Notes: generated from the sequence alone by a model not told the origin. 64,000 nt of DNA from Altibacter sp. (GCF_019913785.1 NZ_JAIOHK010000021.1:1-64000); one strand, 5' to 3'. Positions 19,212 to 29,785 are shown, counted from the stretch's first letter. A program made the numbers and translations.

Positions 19212-20177
19212 TTATTCTTGGGGCGGTGCGATCCTGTCTAAACGTACAGGAGAATAATCGGTTTGTAGTTCTCCCTTTACCAAAACCGCTTCAAAATAAC
19301 ATTTTACTCCCACCGAAGTCATATGATTGGGGCCATCCTGAATATGTATGTGCAAGTGTGGTTCGGTCGAATTACCCGAATTGCCACAATTACCAAGATA
19401 CTGTCCCTTTTTTACCAATTGCCCTTCTTTCACTTTGAGGGTCTCTTTTTCAAAATGGGCGTAGACAATGTATTCGTCATTAGCGGTTTTTAACGTAATA
19501 CTGTTTCCAAGTGCCTGAGCAGGATTCATTTCTCCGGGCTTGTTGTCTTCTACCCCCGTTATTACCTGGACCACTTCCGCATCACATACAGCGTATAAAG
19601 GTTGTCCAAAGGCGTAGTAGTCTTCATTTCGAGTGCCACTGCGATCATAGGAGCGACCATTTTTTCCGATAATTAAGAAGTCGAAGGCATTTTTTTGTGT
19701 CTTAGAGATTACATGATAATTCTGTGCTTTGGAGTCGCCACCCCAAACGGTAAACCACTCTCCTTTGAATGGAAGTCCCAAGGCCGTACTATTTCGATCA
19801 AGTTTTGCTACTATATTTTCTTCTTCAGCAGGTAAAAATCGCAGGCCATTCAACCTTAGGTTTTCGTCAAGGGATAGTGATATGTTCTGTTTTCCATTTT
19901 CAAACTGTGCCTCATAGACTTCAGTAGCACCTTCTGTTTTGAGATATTTGTAGGATAAAATACTACCTAAATTTGAATGAAATGTTTTTACGATTGCCGA
20001 CACATTTTCAAATCCCAATTTGGTTTGCATATTGTCGTCCATCATTTCAAATACCGCCTGCTCATCTTGTGCGTTGAAGTAGGTTTTAAAATCTTCGAGC
20101 GCTTGTTGATAGGTTGCTAACTGCGAGTAACACGTGATTGTAAAAAGAAAGATCGCGATGGTTTGAATGGTTCTCAT
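19212..20177 (-). CDS. M23-family metallopeptidase
   Basis: YYAFGQPLYAVCDAEVVQV...LGNCGNSGNSTEPHLHIHIQD; signal peptide. Confidence 0.9.
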   Translation of the reverse strand: MRTIQTIAIFLFTITCYSQLATYQQALEDFKTYFNAQDEQAVFEMMDDNMQTKLGFENVSAIVKTFHSNLGSILSYKYLKTEGATEVYEAQFENGKQNISLSLDENLRLNGLRFLPAEEENIVAKLDRNSTALGLPFKGEWFTVWGGDSKAQNYHVISKTQKNAFDFLIIGKNGRSYDRSGTRNEDYYAFGQPLYAVCDAEVVQVITGVEDNKPGEMNPAQALGNSITLKTANDEYIVYAHFEKETLKVKEGQLVKKGQYLGNCGNSGNSTEPHLHIHIQDGPNHMTSVGVKCYFEAVLVKGELQTDYSPVRLDRIAPPQE

Positions 20178-20287
20178 ATAGGTGTGTAAATTGAATACAA
20201 CAAATTAGTTATCGCATTGTGCATTTTGTTACTAACGAAAACTTGAAACTTAAATTGAGTCGAACCTGAAAGCGATGCTAAAATTCG

Positions 20288-20821
20288 TTAATCAAGAGTT
20301 AAGATTTGGGACTTTTTAATTCCCTCAGTGAGTGTAACCACATAGACACTGCTGTTGTCGTTATCATCCATATCGGTATATTTTTCTTCTCCAATAATGG
20401 CATTGACGAATTGTGGAGTAGTATTGCTATGTCCCGCGACCAAGACTGTTTTTCCTTCGGTTAATTGTTGAAATTCTTCCGAATACATTTCACTTGGATC
20501 ATAGGTTTGAACTTCAAGATTTTTATCTGTCGCTACGAATTGAACAGTTTGTCGAGTTCGGTTATAGTTGGTGGAGAAGATCAGATCCAAATCCACATTT
20601 TTAAAAAAAGTCGCGTAGTTTTTAGCTCTTTCTAAGCCTATTTCAGTAAGTTTAGGATCACTGTTGTTAGGATCGCTGCGATCTTTTTCGGCATGACGAA
20701 TCAAATAATAGGTCGTGATGGATGTTTCGACGGCTGTCATCTCGGCACGCTGTTTTTTATCCACTGAATCACAAGAGCTGGAAAAAAAAGAAATGGTCAA
20801 TAAAATGAAAAGGTATCGCAC
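20288..20821 (-). CDS. Histidine phosphatase family lipoprotein
   Basis: Lipobox-like FFSSSC; YYLIRHAEKDRSDPNNSDPKLTEIG; VLVAGHSNTTP. Confidence 0.85.
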   Translation of the reverse strand: MRYLFILLTISFFSSSCDSVDKKQRAEMTAVETSITTYYLIRHAEKDRSDPNNSDPKLTEIGLERAKNYATFFKNVDLDLIFSTNYNRTRQTVQFVATDKNLEVQTYDPSEMYSEEFQQLTEGKTVLVAGHSNTTPQFVNAIIGEEKYTDMDDNDNSSVYVVTLTEGIKKSQILTLD

Positions 20822-20951
20822 AGTATTTGATTTTGAAAATTAAATATACAAAATCCAAAACCAATGCATGTTCGTTTTCGTATATCTGTATAATGAACGT
20901 TTTTTGAACGTGAGGTTTAAGAAGCTTATAGCAAGTATGCTGTGAAAAGGA

Positions 20952-20994
20952 AGAATCCCTCTCTACCAATCTTTATAGGGACAGGAGGGATTCT
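20952..20994 (-). terminator. Putative terminator hairpin downstream of the small ORF 20997..21107
   Basis: Perfect 10-bp arms agaatccctc / gagggattct, followed on the - strand by TTCCTTTTC. Confidence 0.45.
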
Positions 20995-20996
20995 GA

Positions 20997-21107
20997 TTAT
21001 AGGTTTTGAAGAATAGTCGTTACCGAATAGGATACAGCGACTATGGTGATACATGCAATGTAAATTCCCAATACCCGGTTGTATCTTTTTTGAGTTTGTG
21101 TTTTCAT
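20997..21107 (-). CDS. Small membrane protein, 36 aa (putative)
   Basis: MKTQTQKRYNRVLGIYIACITIVAVSYSVTTILQNL*; one TM segment, adjacent hairpin; below the length cut-off of the supplied ORF track. Confidence 0.45.
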   Translation of the reverse strand: MKTQTQKRYNRVLGIYIACITIVAVSYSVTTILQNL

Positions 21108-21199
21108 GATATTTGTTTATTGGTGTACATAAAGAAGACGAGTGAAGTCACTTTTTTGTTACACCTAGAACAAAAAATAATTTTGTAACGCCTTAAAAA

Positions 21200-22936
21200 C
21201 TAATCGTCTAAGGTGTAGTTGAAGAATCCTATAAGCATCTCATCGGTACTCTGAATCCCAAATCTTACTTCTTTTTCAGGATCGGGGTTGAAGGGATTTT
21301 GATAGGTATTGTCATAAATGCCTTCGACAATAATCTTCGAACCTTTTGGTATGGATTTAGGTACTTTTAATTGATACAATCGCTGCCAGTTGAAACTGAA
21401 ATCGGGTACCGAAACAATAGTTTCTTTGGTGCCATCGGGATATTGCACCGAAAATGTGATGCTCTTTCCGCGATAGTGCATGTGTGGCACGACATAGTGA
21501 AGTTTTATATCGCGCTGTATAGAATCTACCACGCTAAGTCTTATGTTTTTTCCGAAAGGGGGAATTGCGAATTCGGTATTGGAAGGTGCTAATGAATAGA
21601 ATTCTTTTTCGGGGGGTGTTTCGTGATAATACAATCCAATTTTTGTTTGGTCACTCTCTTCCTTACCAGTCGTGGTATAGTGAATTTGCAAGGTGAGCTC
21701 TGTATTCTTCGGAATAAAAACCCCGGAGCCTTCCGGAAAAAAGGTTGCCTGAACTCCGCCACCACCTAAGGCTATGAAATTATCGGTCCATTTCCGAATC
21801 TCCCGTCCGGTAATGGGACTAATTTGATTCCTTTCCGTATTCGTAACTACAATGTGATGCACCACTTTGCTATTTCCGGGTTGAATTTCTATACCGCGTA
21901 ACCATTTATCTTCTGTATTGTTCAACCTCGCTTTTTGATAGCGATATGATATCACGCCCGTAGCCGGTAGTTTTTCTTCGCTTAGGGTAACTATTTCATC
22001 CGGTGGTCCTTTTTGCCAGACTTTTGTCAAAGGTGTAATGGCGGTAAGGATATCTTCCCCAGTCCCTCGTTTTAAGCCATTATCGATCCATGCTACAATC
22101 TTTCGCGCATTGGAATCTTCCAAAGCCAATGAATGCTCGAATTCTCCTATATACGGATCGGCTTTCCATGGCGGCATTCGTTTGCTGAGCAATACTTGTT
22201 TCATCATGGAGGACCAACCCACAATCTTGTCGTAGTCGGTCATTGCCCAAGGAGCTATTCCTCCCACGATATGACATTTTACACATTTTTGATGAAGGAT
22301 AGGGGCGATGTCTTGTGTATAGCTTAGGCTGTCTTCCGAATTGATTTTCGACAAGCGCGTAACGGTACAGCCTCGAGTCATTTGTTGCTGGTGTTTTAGC
22401 GGCTTTTTGTCTAAAATAGCCTCCAACGCATCTTTCAAATAGGTTGCGGTCGCAACATTTTTTTGGGCCTCATAATCCATTCGATTGTCGATTGGACCCC
22501 TAAATAAAATTTCACGAGTGGTAGGGTGGAGGACAATCGCTTCAGCCGTCATAGTTATATTCAAAGCATCTGCCATTAATTGAGCCGAATCGTCCAACAC
22601 CGGAACTTGAAATTTATAGTTGAACGCTTCTTGCTGAATACTATCCCGATGATCTTGAATATTGCTGTTCAGCATAAAGAAAGCGAATCCTTTTGAGGTA
22701 TATTCCGAAACGATTTTGTTAAAATCGGGCAGCGCACTTCTAACAATCGGGCAACCATTCCCTTGGACCCATAGCACTATAGCTTTGCTATCATTATAAT
22801 AAGAGAGTCGGTGAAAGCCCCCGGTTTCATCGTACAAGGCATAATCATTGGTTCGGCTATCCGCCATAGGCTTAGGTTTGTTGGTACAACCAATCCATGT
22901 CAAAAAAACCGCACCAAAGAAAACGACTCTGAACAC
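21200..22936 (-). CDS. Redoxin - cytochrome c - PHM-like copper monooxygenase fusion lipoprotein
   Basis: Lipobox LTWIGC; redoxin VLWVQGNGCPIVRSALPDF; heme motif CVKCH; VVHHIVV, LQIHYTT, PHMHYRGK, STDEM resemble PHM copper ligands. Confidence 0.85.
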   Translation of the reverse strand: MFRVVFFGAVFLTWIGCTNKPKPMADSRTNDYALYDETGGFHRLSYYNDSKAIVLWVQGNGCPIVRSALPDFNKIVSEYTSKGFAFFMLNSNIQDHRDSIQQEAFNYKFQVPVLDDSAQLMADALNITMTAEAIVLHPTTREILFRGPIDNRMDYEAQKNVATATYLKDALEAILDKKPLKHQQQMTRGCTVTRLSKINSEDSLSYTQDIAPILHQKCVKCHIVGGIAPWAMTDYDKIVGWSSMMKQVLLSKRMPPWKADPYIGEFEHSLALEDSNARKIVAWIDNGLKRGTGEDILTAITPLTKVWQKGPPDEIVTLSEEKLPATGVISYRYQKARLNNTEDKWLRGIEIQPGNSKVVHHIVVTNTERNQISPITGREIRKWTDNFIALGGGGVQATFFPEGSGVFIPKNTELTLQIHYTTTGKEESDQTKIGLYYHETPPEKEFYSLAPSNTEFAIPPFGKNIRLSVVDSIQRDIKLHYVVPHMHYRGKSITFSVQYPDGTKETIVSVPDFSFNWQRLYQLKVPKSIPKGSKIIVEGIYDNTYQNPFNPDPEKEVRFGIQSTDEMLIGFFNYTLDD

Positions 22937-23045
22937 AATGAAACTTTTTACAAAAAAAACTAAAAACTACAGTATATGAGTAGATTATATCAAAAAATTG
23001 CAAAGTATTTAATAACTTAGAAGTATTAATATTAAATAGATAGCT

Positions 23046-24344
23046 ATGAAAATAAATTACGTTACTTCAATAAAGCAAGGGTTCTTTATTTGTTTCCTTT
23101 TTTTGGGAACACTGGCAGTTGCCCAATCTAATCAGGAAAACGCTGGATGTGTAGACCCTGTTATCACAGACACATCGGGTCCCGGCACAATTTGCGAAGG
23201 TGAAACAGCCTCGCTAACCGCTACCCATAATGGTGATAATGTAAACTGGTTTGATGCTGCCAGTGGTGGTAATCTAGTTGGGACAGGATCGCCATTTGTC
23301 ACAGATCCGTTAAGTTCTACTACATCCTTTTGGGCTGAAGCCTTCGTTGGAGCTTCCGGAACACCACAAACAGGGGGAGCACGTGTGGCCCCAACCAATA
23401 CAACGGCGTCGGCCGTGGTAAATGTTACCAGTCCATGGGGATTGGCATTTGACGCCACAGAAGATTTTACGATCAACTCGGTAGATGTTTACTTGGCTTC
23501 GTCCAGCCCCGGAGATATTGTAATGCAGTTAAAAGACAACGGACTTAACATCATGGAACAGCTTACTGTTTCGGCTCCTGCCGGGAACTCGACCACTCCC
23601 GTTCAGTTTACGGTAAATTTAGATTTCTTCGTTCCTGCGGGAACCGATTATAATCTGGTGGCGGAAAGCAGCCCGGTAATGGTGAGAGAATTTTCCAGTG
23701 GACATCCCGGATTTCCATATCCAATAGGAACATCGGGTAGTGTATTTGGAGGTACCATAAATGATAATGATACCAATGCCACGGTATATTACTTTTTTTA
23801 TAACTGGACCTTCACACCCGGTGTGGTTTGTACATCAGATAGAGTAGAAGAAGTAGTAACCGTTACACCGGCACCCGCAATGCCCACAGGGGATAGTGCT
23901 CAGAACTTTACAGCTGGTCAAACGCTGGCCGACTTGGATGTAACGGGGCAGAATCTAACTTGGTATTCAGATGCCGGTGGTACGAATGTCATTCCAGATT
24001 CCACACCGTTGGTCGATGGGACTACCTATTATGTTAGTCAGACCGTGGGTGGTTGTGAGAGTGAATTGTTAGCAATTACTGTTACTGAAATTTTAGGAGT
24101 TGAAGATGAATCTCTAGAAGGTCTTCGGTATTATCCGAATCCGGTGGGTGACGTATTGACCCTGTCGAATAATCAAAATCTGAAGCGTATATCTATTATG
24201 AATATGTTAGGTCAAGAAGTGCTTTCGAAAATAGTTGATGATTCATCTATTGCAATTGACCTTTCCAATTTTACCAGTGGTTCCTATTTCTTGCAAGTAG
24301 AAACCGAATTTGGATCAAAAGTCATTAAGCTGGTGAAAGAATAA
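23046..24344 (+). CDS. T9SS type A sorting domain protein with Ig-like domains
   Basis: Signal peptide, Ig-like WFDAASGGNLVGTGSPF and TWYSDAGGTNVIPDSTPL, C-terminal YYPNPVGDVLTL...GSYFLQVETEFGSKVIKLVKE. Confidence 0.88.
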   Translation: MKINYVTSIKQGFFICFLFLGTLAVAQSNQENAGCVDPVITDTSGPGTICEGETASLTATHNGDNVNWFDAASGGNLVGTGSPFVTDPLSSTTSFWAEAFVGASGTPQTGGARVAPTNTTASAVVNVTSPWGLAFDATEDFTINSVDVYLASSSPGDIVMQLKDNGLNIMEQLTVSAPAGNSTTPVQFTVNLDFFVPAGTDYNLVAESSPVMVREFSSGHPGFPYPIGTSGSVFGGTINDNDTNATVYYFFYNWTFTPGVVCTSDRVEEVVTVTPAPAMPTGDSAQNFTAGQTLADLDVTGQNLTWYSDAGGTNVIPDSTPLVDGTTYYVSQTVGGCESELLAITVTEILGVEDESLEGLRYYPNPVGDVLTLSNNQNLKRISIMNMLGQEVLSKIVDDSSIAIDLSNFTSGSYFLQVETEFGSKVIKLVKE

Positions 24345-24358
24345 AAGTTTCAAATAAA

Positions 24359-24392
24359 AAAACCACCTGTTGCACATGCAACAGGTGGTTTT
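24359..24392. terminator. Bidirectional terminator
   Basis: aaaaccacctgttgca-ca-tgcaacaggtggtttt, 16-bp perfect arms between convergent genes. Confidence 0.9.
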
Positions 24393-24439
24393 CAACTAAC
24401 CAACCAATCATGAATGCGTTTTTAAAAGGAACGCTAACC

Positions 24440-27043
24440 TTATTTTTTCACCAAATCTCCTTGGTTTCGGAAAACAAGGGTGTCGTTAAAACTATCCAAT
24501 AGAATGATACTATCTGTTGTAACATTTCCCGAAAGTATTTCCTTCGATAAGGCGTTCAATACTTCTTTCTGGATCACTCGTTTTACCGGGCGGGCACCGT
24601 ATTGTGGATCGAATCCTCTTTCTGAAAGATAGGCAATGGCCTCATCGGTAGCATCCAAGGTGATTTGTTGTTTCTGTAACATCTTTGTTACACCTTTTAG
24701 TTGTAGACCAACGATGTCTTTGATATTCGACTTTGTTAATGGTGTAAACATTATGATATCATCAATTCGATTAAGGAACTCGGGACGCACTGTTTGTCGC
24801 AATAATGCAAGCACCTCTATTTTGGCAGCTTCCATCGCTGTATCAATGTCCTTCACGGCTTCAAATCGTTCCTGAATTATATCACTCCCCATATTGCTGG
24901 TCATAATGATGATGGTATTCTTAAAATCGGCTACCCGCCCTTTATTGTCGGTCAAACGACCTTCATCCAATACCTGTAGTAAAATATTGAACGTATCGGG
25001 ATGTGCCTTTTCAATTTCATCAAGCAATACCACAGAATACGGCTTTCTACGTACGGCTTCAGTAAGTTGTCCACCTTCATCATAGCCCACATATCCCGGA
25101 GGAGCGCCTATCAACCTACTTACACTGTGGCGTTCCTGATATTCGCTCATATCGATCCGAGTCATGGCATTTTCATCATCAAACAAGTATTCGGCCAGCG
25201 CTTTGGCCAATTCGGTTTTACCAACTCCGGTAGTTCCTAAGAAGAGGAAGGAGCCAATAGGACGCTTGTCATCTTGTAGACCGGCTCTACTTCGGCGAAT
25301 AGCATCACTCACGGCTACAATCGCTTCTTCCTGTCCTACCACTCTTTTGTGCAATTGTGTTTCTAGTTTCAGCAATTTCTCCCGATCACTCTGGAGCATT
25401 TTCATCACCGGAATTCCGGTCCATTTTGCAACTACCTCTGCAATATCTTCGTTGGTAACTTCTTCCTTAATCAGAGAACTACCACTTTGATTTTCTGCTA
25501 ACTGGGTTTCCAATTTCGAAAGCTTTTCCTGCGCATCTTTTATTTTTCCATATCGAAGTTCTGCCACCTTTCCGAAGTCACCTTCGCGCTCGGCACGTTC
25601 TGCCTCCAGCCTGTAGTTTTCAATTTCAGTTTTTAACTGTTGAATGGAATCCACGACTACTTTTTCACTTTTCCACTTTGCATTCAGCTCATTGCGCTCT
25701 TCTTTTAAATTGGCAAGGTCTGATCGAAGTGTTTTTAGTTTTGTTTCGTCCTTTTCTCGCTTAATAGCTTCAATTTCAATCTCTAGCTGCATGATCTTTC
25801 TGTCAAGAACATCCAACTCCTCAGGTTTGCTATTGATCTCCATACGCAGTTTTGAAGCAGCCTCATCCATTAAATCGATTGCCTTATCGGGTAAAAACCG
25901 ATTGGTAATATAGCGTTGAGAAAGCTCGACTGCGGCGATAATAGCTTCATCTTTGATACGTACTTTGTGATGTGTTTCGTATTTTTCTTTAATCCCACGT
26001 AAGATGGAGATAGCACTTTCGGTATCGGGTTCATCTACCATTACCTTTTGAAAACGACGCTCTAAGGCCTTGTCTTTTTCAAAGTATTTTTGATATTCAT
26101 CCAGGGTAGTTGCTCCAATGGCACGAAGTTCACCTCTTGCCAAGGCAGGTTTTAGAATATTGGCGGCATCCATGGCCCCTTGACCACCACCTGCGCCAAC
26201 CAATGTATGGATTTCGTCTATAAACAAGACAATATCACCCTCACTTGAGGTAACTTCCTTGATAACCGCTTTAAGCCGCTCTTCAAACTCACCCTTGTAT
26301 TTGGCACCTGCAATTAAGGCACCCATATCCAGCGAGTATACTTCCTTCGATTTTAGATTTTCAGGTATATCACCATCCACAATACGATGGGCTAACCCTT
26401 CGGCAATAGCGGTTTTCCCTGTTCCGGGTTCTCCCACCAGCATGGGGTTGTTTTTCGTACGACGGGTAAGAATCTGTAAAATTCGCCGAATTTCTTCATC
26501 TCGACCAATTACGGGATCCAATTTTCCATCTCTGGCCAATTGGTTGAGGTTACGGGCATATTTATTCAATGCGTTGTAGGTTTCTTCGGCACTTTGTGAA
26601 GTAACCGAATCGCCTTTGCGCAATTCGGCAATGGCACTTTTTAGACCTTTTTCAGTGACCCCTTGATCTTTCAAGGTTTGTGCAATGCTACTTTTTGAAT
26701 TAAATATCGCTAACAACAAATGCTCGATAGAAACATATTCATCGTTCATTTTTTTGGCAATGATACTTGCCTCGTTTACCGTTTTTCCGACATCACGAGA
26801 AAGTACGATATCTCCTCCCGTAACTTTTGGGAAGCTCTCCAATTGCTTATCCAGAATTTGCTGAACCAGTCCTAAGTTTACGTTCAGTTTTTTTAGAATA
26901 AAAGGAACCACATTTTCATCAACTTCAAAAATGGCTTTTAATAGGTGTTCATTTTCAATTTGTTGATGTCCAAAACTTTGCGCAAGCAGCTGTGCTTGCT
27001 GAATGGCTTCTTGTGATTTTATAGTAAAATTATTAAAATTCAT
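24440..27043 (-). CDS. clpB: ATP-dependent chaperone ClpB
   Basis: Two AAA+ modules (GEPGTGKTAIAEGLA, GTTGVGKTELAKALAEYLF), Clp N-domain, middle coiled coil. Confidence 0.97.
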   Translation of the reverse strand: MNFNNFTIKSQEAIQQAQLLAQSFGHQQIENEHLLKAIFEVDENVVPFILKKLNVNLGLVQQILDKQLESFPKVTGGDIVLSRDVGKTVNEASIIAKKMNDEYVSIEHLLLAIFNSKSSIAQTLKDQGVTEKGLKSAIAELRKGDSVTSQSAEETYNALNKYARNLNQLARDGKLDPVIGRDEEIRRILQILTRRTKNNPMLVGEPGTGKTAIAEGLAHRIVDGDIPENLKSKEVYSLDMGALIAGAKYKGEFEERLKAVIKEVTSSEGDIVLFIDEIHTLVGAGGGQGAMDAANILKPALARGELRAIGATTLDEYQKYFEKDKALERRFQKVMVDEPDTESAISILRGIKEKYETHHKVRIKDEAIIAAVELSQRYITNRFLPDKAIDLMDEAASKLRMEINSKPEELDVLDRKIMQLEIEIEAIKREKDETKLKTLRSDLANLKEERNELNAKWKSEKVVVDSIQQLKTEIENYRLEAERAEREGDFGKVAELRYGKIKDAQEKLSKLETQLAENQSGSSLIKEEVTNEDIAEVVAKWTGIPVMKMLQSDREKLLKLETQLHKRVVGQEEAIVAVSDAIRRSRAGLQDDKRPIGSFLFLGTTGVGKTELAKALAEYLFDDENAMTRIDMSEYQERHSVSRLIGAPPGYVGYDEGGQLTEAVRRKPYSVVLLDEIEKAHPDTFNILLQVLDEGRLTDNKGRVADFKNTIIIMTSNMGSDIIQERFEAVKDIDTAMEAAKIEVLALLRQTVRPEFLNRIDDIIMFTPLTKSNIKDIVGLQLKGVTKMLQKQQITLDATDEAIAYLSERGFDPQYGARPVKRVIQKEVLNALSKEILSGNVTTDSIILLDSFNDTLVFRNQGDLVKK

Positions 27044-27141
27044 AGCTGTTTACTTTTGAAAGGGTTATTTCAAAATGTACGCCATGATTAGATTAGGACA
27101 AATTGACGGCTTTAAAACGTTTAATTCGGACAAAAAGGCAG

Positions 27142-29700
27142 TTATGAAAGCAATTCCGAGGGAGCAATTCCAAAGCGTTCCTTAAACTTTTTATTGAAAT
27201 AGGGAGAAGAAAGAATACCCACATCGTAGCGAACTTCGCTAAGCGTAAAGAATGTTCTTTGTTGCAATAATTGATAGGCTTTTTGAAGTCGAATTTCCAG
27301 TATAAACTGTACCGGTGTCATTCCTGTATACTGTTTTAAAATACGTGTGAGTTGACGCTGGCTATAATTTACACCTGCAGCGAGACTGTCTATTTTAAAA
27401 TCTTCATTGCTTAGGTTTTCAATCACAATAGCTTCTATGGTTTTTAGCAGTTTTTGATCGGAACTTTCATTGTCGTTTACCAAGTCTTTATTTTGTAATT
27501 CCCAAGCCTCCCTAGCTCTTTTGTTATTTAGTAAATTTTCAATGCGCGCGGAAAGTTCATTTTTGTTGAAGGGTTTGATGATGTAATCGTCAATTCCTAG
27601 TTTAAAGCCTCGGATTTTATCTTCTTCCAGAGTTTTTGCTGAAATAAGAATAAAAGGTATGTTTTTATACTTGGCATCTTCGTTTAATTTTTTTCGCAAT
27701 TCGAAACCGTCCACTTTGGGCATCATTATATCTGAAGTAATTAAATCGAAGGATTCCTGTTTTATTTTTTGTATGGCCTCTTCGCCGTCAAAAGCAAGGG
27801 TGCAATGGTGTTTTTCGGATAGGATTTCCTTTAAATAAGAAGCCATCTGTGGATTGTCTTCTACAATTAATATATTTGATTTTATTACAGATTTTGCTAC
27901 TTTTTTAGGTGCTTCCGAAGGAGTGATTCCTTTTGGAGGTAATACCTTTTGTGGAATAGCTTCCGAAGCTATTTGAGGAGCAGGAAGGGTAAATATGAAT
28001 GTACTTCCTTTTCCATAATCGCTTGTAACTGTAAGAGTGCCGTCCATTATTTGCGCAAGTTCTCTTGAAAGTGAAAGTCCAATACCCACTCCGCCCACCG
28101 CTTCGGCATTTTGTGATTGGTAAAAGCGTTCAAATATTTTTTCGGTTTCATCATAATGAATTCCCTCTCCTTGATCGGTTACTTGTAAAATAAGGATTTC
28201 ATTTTCAAGCTCACAGTGTACTTTTATTTCTTTTTTTGAAGGGGAGTATTTAATCGCATTGGAAATAAGGTTATTGATGATTTTCTCGTTTTTTTCTAAA
28301 TCTATTGACGTATAATAATTTTTGGGAATTTCAGAATGATATACCAGTGAAATCTCCTTCATCTGGGCTAATGAGCCAAATGAAAGTGCAATACGTTTTA
28401 AAGTTTCATCTAGAAGAACTATTGTTTTGTTAAGGGTAATTTTGTTTTTCTCAAACTTGAGAAGTTCCAGTATTTCATTGGCATCGCTCGTGACCTTTTT
28501 GCTGTTTTCTAATGCAATGGAAATGTTCATTTTTGCTTTTTCCGTATGATCAAAATTTTCCAACGCAAGGTTTAAATTACCCGAAATTAGCGTTAATGGG
28601 GTGCGAATTTCGTGTGCGATATTACCTAAGAATTTACTTCGTAAATCGTTGATTTCTTGCTCTTTTTGGAGTTCAGTTTCAACCAAAAGTTTTTTTCTTT
28701 TCTGCTTGTTAGTTAACCACATAAAGATCCCTAAAGCCAGTAATAATAATGCAATAGCAGAAAAAATATAGAGGTTACGCGTGTTGTTTTGTTTGGCAAT
28801 AATGAGTTGCTGCTCAGCGATGGCTCTGTCTTTTTGTTCGGTTTTATATTTGGCCTCAGCTTCGGTAAAACCCGAAAGTAATTTCTTCTCTAAATAGGCC
28901 TTTGTACTATCTCCATACTGTCGGTAATATATTGAAGCCTCTTCAAAATTTTTAACAAGCTCATTTTTTTCTGCAAGGTTTCTGGATGAAACTAAAAACT
29001 GTGCCTGATCTTTTAGTTTAATCGCTAAAAGATGTGATTTTTTATAATATGCTAAGGCCTTGTCAATTTGCCCTCCTTTTACGAACACATTGGCTATATT
29101 ATTAAAAACAGAAGAAAGGTATTGCTCATCGGTGGTTTCATTAAAAATATTTTCGGCTAACTTACAGTAATTAAAGGCTTTTTCAGGTAAATTGAGTTCT
29201 ACTAATGCATTGCATTTATGCATATAACTTTCAGCTAAATCTTCTTGATCTTTTGTAAGTAATGAATAATGGATACATTGATCCGCTAAAGAATCAAGTG
29301 TTTTTTCTTTCCCTTTAACATCATATAAACAATAATATTTAAGAGAATACCCTCTGAAAATTAATTTGTTATCTCCTGTCCTTAAAGCAGATGAAATAGT
29401 AGAGTCTGCATATTTTAAACTTAATAAATCTTCTTCAAATAGATACATTCTAGATAAGCTATAGTAATTCTTGGTATACCAAATGTCTATAGTATCTTTT
29501 ACGAACTCCTTTTTTTGTTCTAGAAAATTGAGTAATGCATAATGAAGCGTAGCGGCCTTTTTATATTCTCCGAGGTTAATATGGTTTTGTGCTTCTTTAA
29601 ATTTATTTACATAATTGGTAAATGTGATATCCTGCCCAATGCAATTATGAGAAAGTAATACCAAAAAAAAGGGCAAAAGCCATTTGATGAAATACTTCAT
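27142..29700 (-). CDS. Hybrid two-component regulator: TPR sensor, histidine kinase, receiver, AraC-type DNA-binding domain
   Basis: TPR-like N-terminus, LGNIAHEIRTPLTLISGNL H-box, NILIVEDNPQMASYL receiver, C-terminal SQRQLTRILKQYTGMTPVQFI...SPYFNKKFKERFGIAPSELL. Confidence 0.93.
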   Translation of the reverse strand: MKYFIKWLLPFFLVLLSHNCIGQDITFTNYVNKFKEAQNHINLGEYKKAATLHYALLNFLEQKKEFVKDTIDIWYTKNYYSLSRMYLFEEDLLSLKYADSTISSALRTGDNKLIFRGYSLKYYCLYDVKGKEKTLDSLADQCIHYSLLTKDQEDLAESYMHKCNALVELNLPEKAFNYCKLAENIFNETTDEQYLSSVFNNIANVFVKGGQIDKALAYYKKSHLLAIKLKDQAQFLVSSRNLAEKNELVKNFEEASIYYRQYGDSTKAYLEKKLLSGFTEAEAKYKTEQKDRAIAEQQLIIAKQNNTRNLYIFSAIALLLLALGIFMWLTNKQKRKKLLVETELQKEQEINDLRSKFLGNIAHEIRTPLTLISGNLNLALENFDHTEKAKMNISIALENSKKVTSDANEILELLKFEKNKITLNKTIVLLDETLKRIALSFGSLAQMKEISLVYHSEIPKNYYTSIDLEKNEKIINNLISNAIKYSPSKKEIKVHCELENEILILQVTDQGEGIHYDETEKIFERFYQSQNAEAVGGVGIGLSLSRELAQIMDGTLTVTSDYGKGSTFIFTLPAPQIASEAIPQKVLPPKGITPSEAPKKVAKSVIKSNILIVEDNPQMASYLKEILSEKHHCTLAFDGEEAIQKIKQESFDLITSDIMMPKVDGFELRKKLNEDAKYKNIPFILISAKTLEEDKIRGFKLGIDDYIIKPFNKNELSARIENLLNNKRAREAWELQNKDLVNDNESSDQKLLKTIEAIVIENLSNEDFKIDSLAAGVNYSQRQLTRILKQYTGMTPVQFILEIRLQKAYQLLQQRTFFTLSEVRYDVGILSSPYFNKKFKERFGIAPSELLS

Positions 29701-29750
29701 TTTATATGAGTCTTATCAAATTTACTAAAAAAAAGACCTCAATATGTGGT

Positions 29751-29785
29751 TTGGCAAATTTGAGCCAGCGATTGGCAAATTTGAG
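29751..29785. promoter_or_regulatory. Direct repeat, candidate operator
   Basis: TTGGCAAATTTGAG at 29751-29764 and again at 29772-29785, 21-bp spacing, in the divergent intergenic region. Confidence 0.5.

Noticed and set aside
24636-26579. Several plus-strand ORFs antisense to clpB
   Set aside because: Low-complexity Ser-rich shadow frames of clpB; no start/RBS context or domain support.
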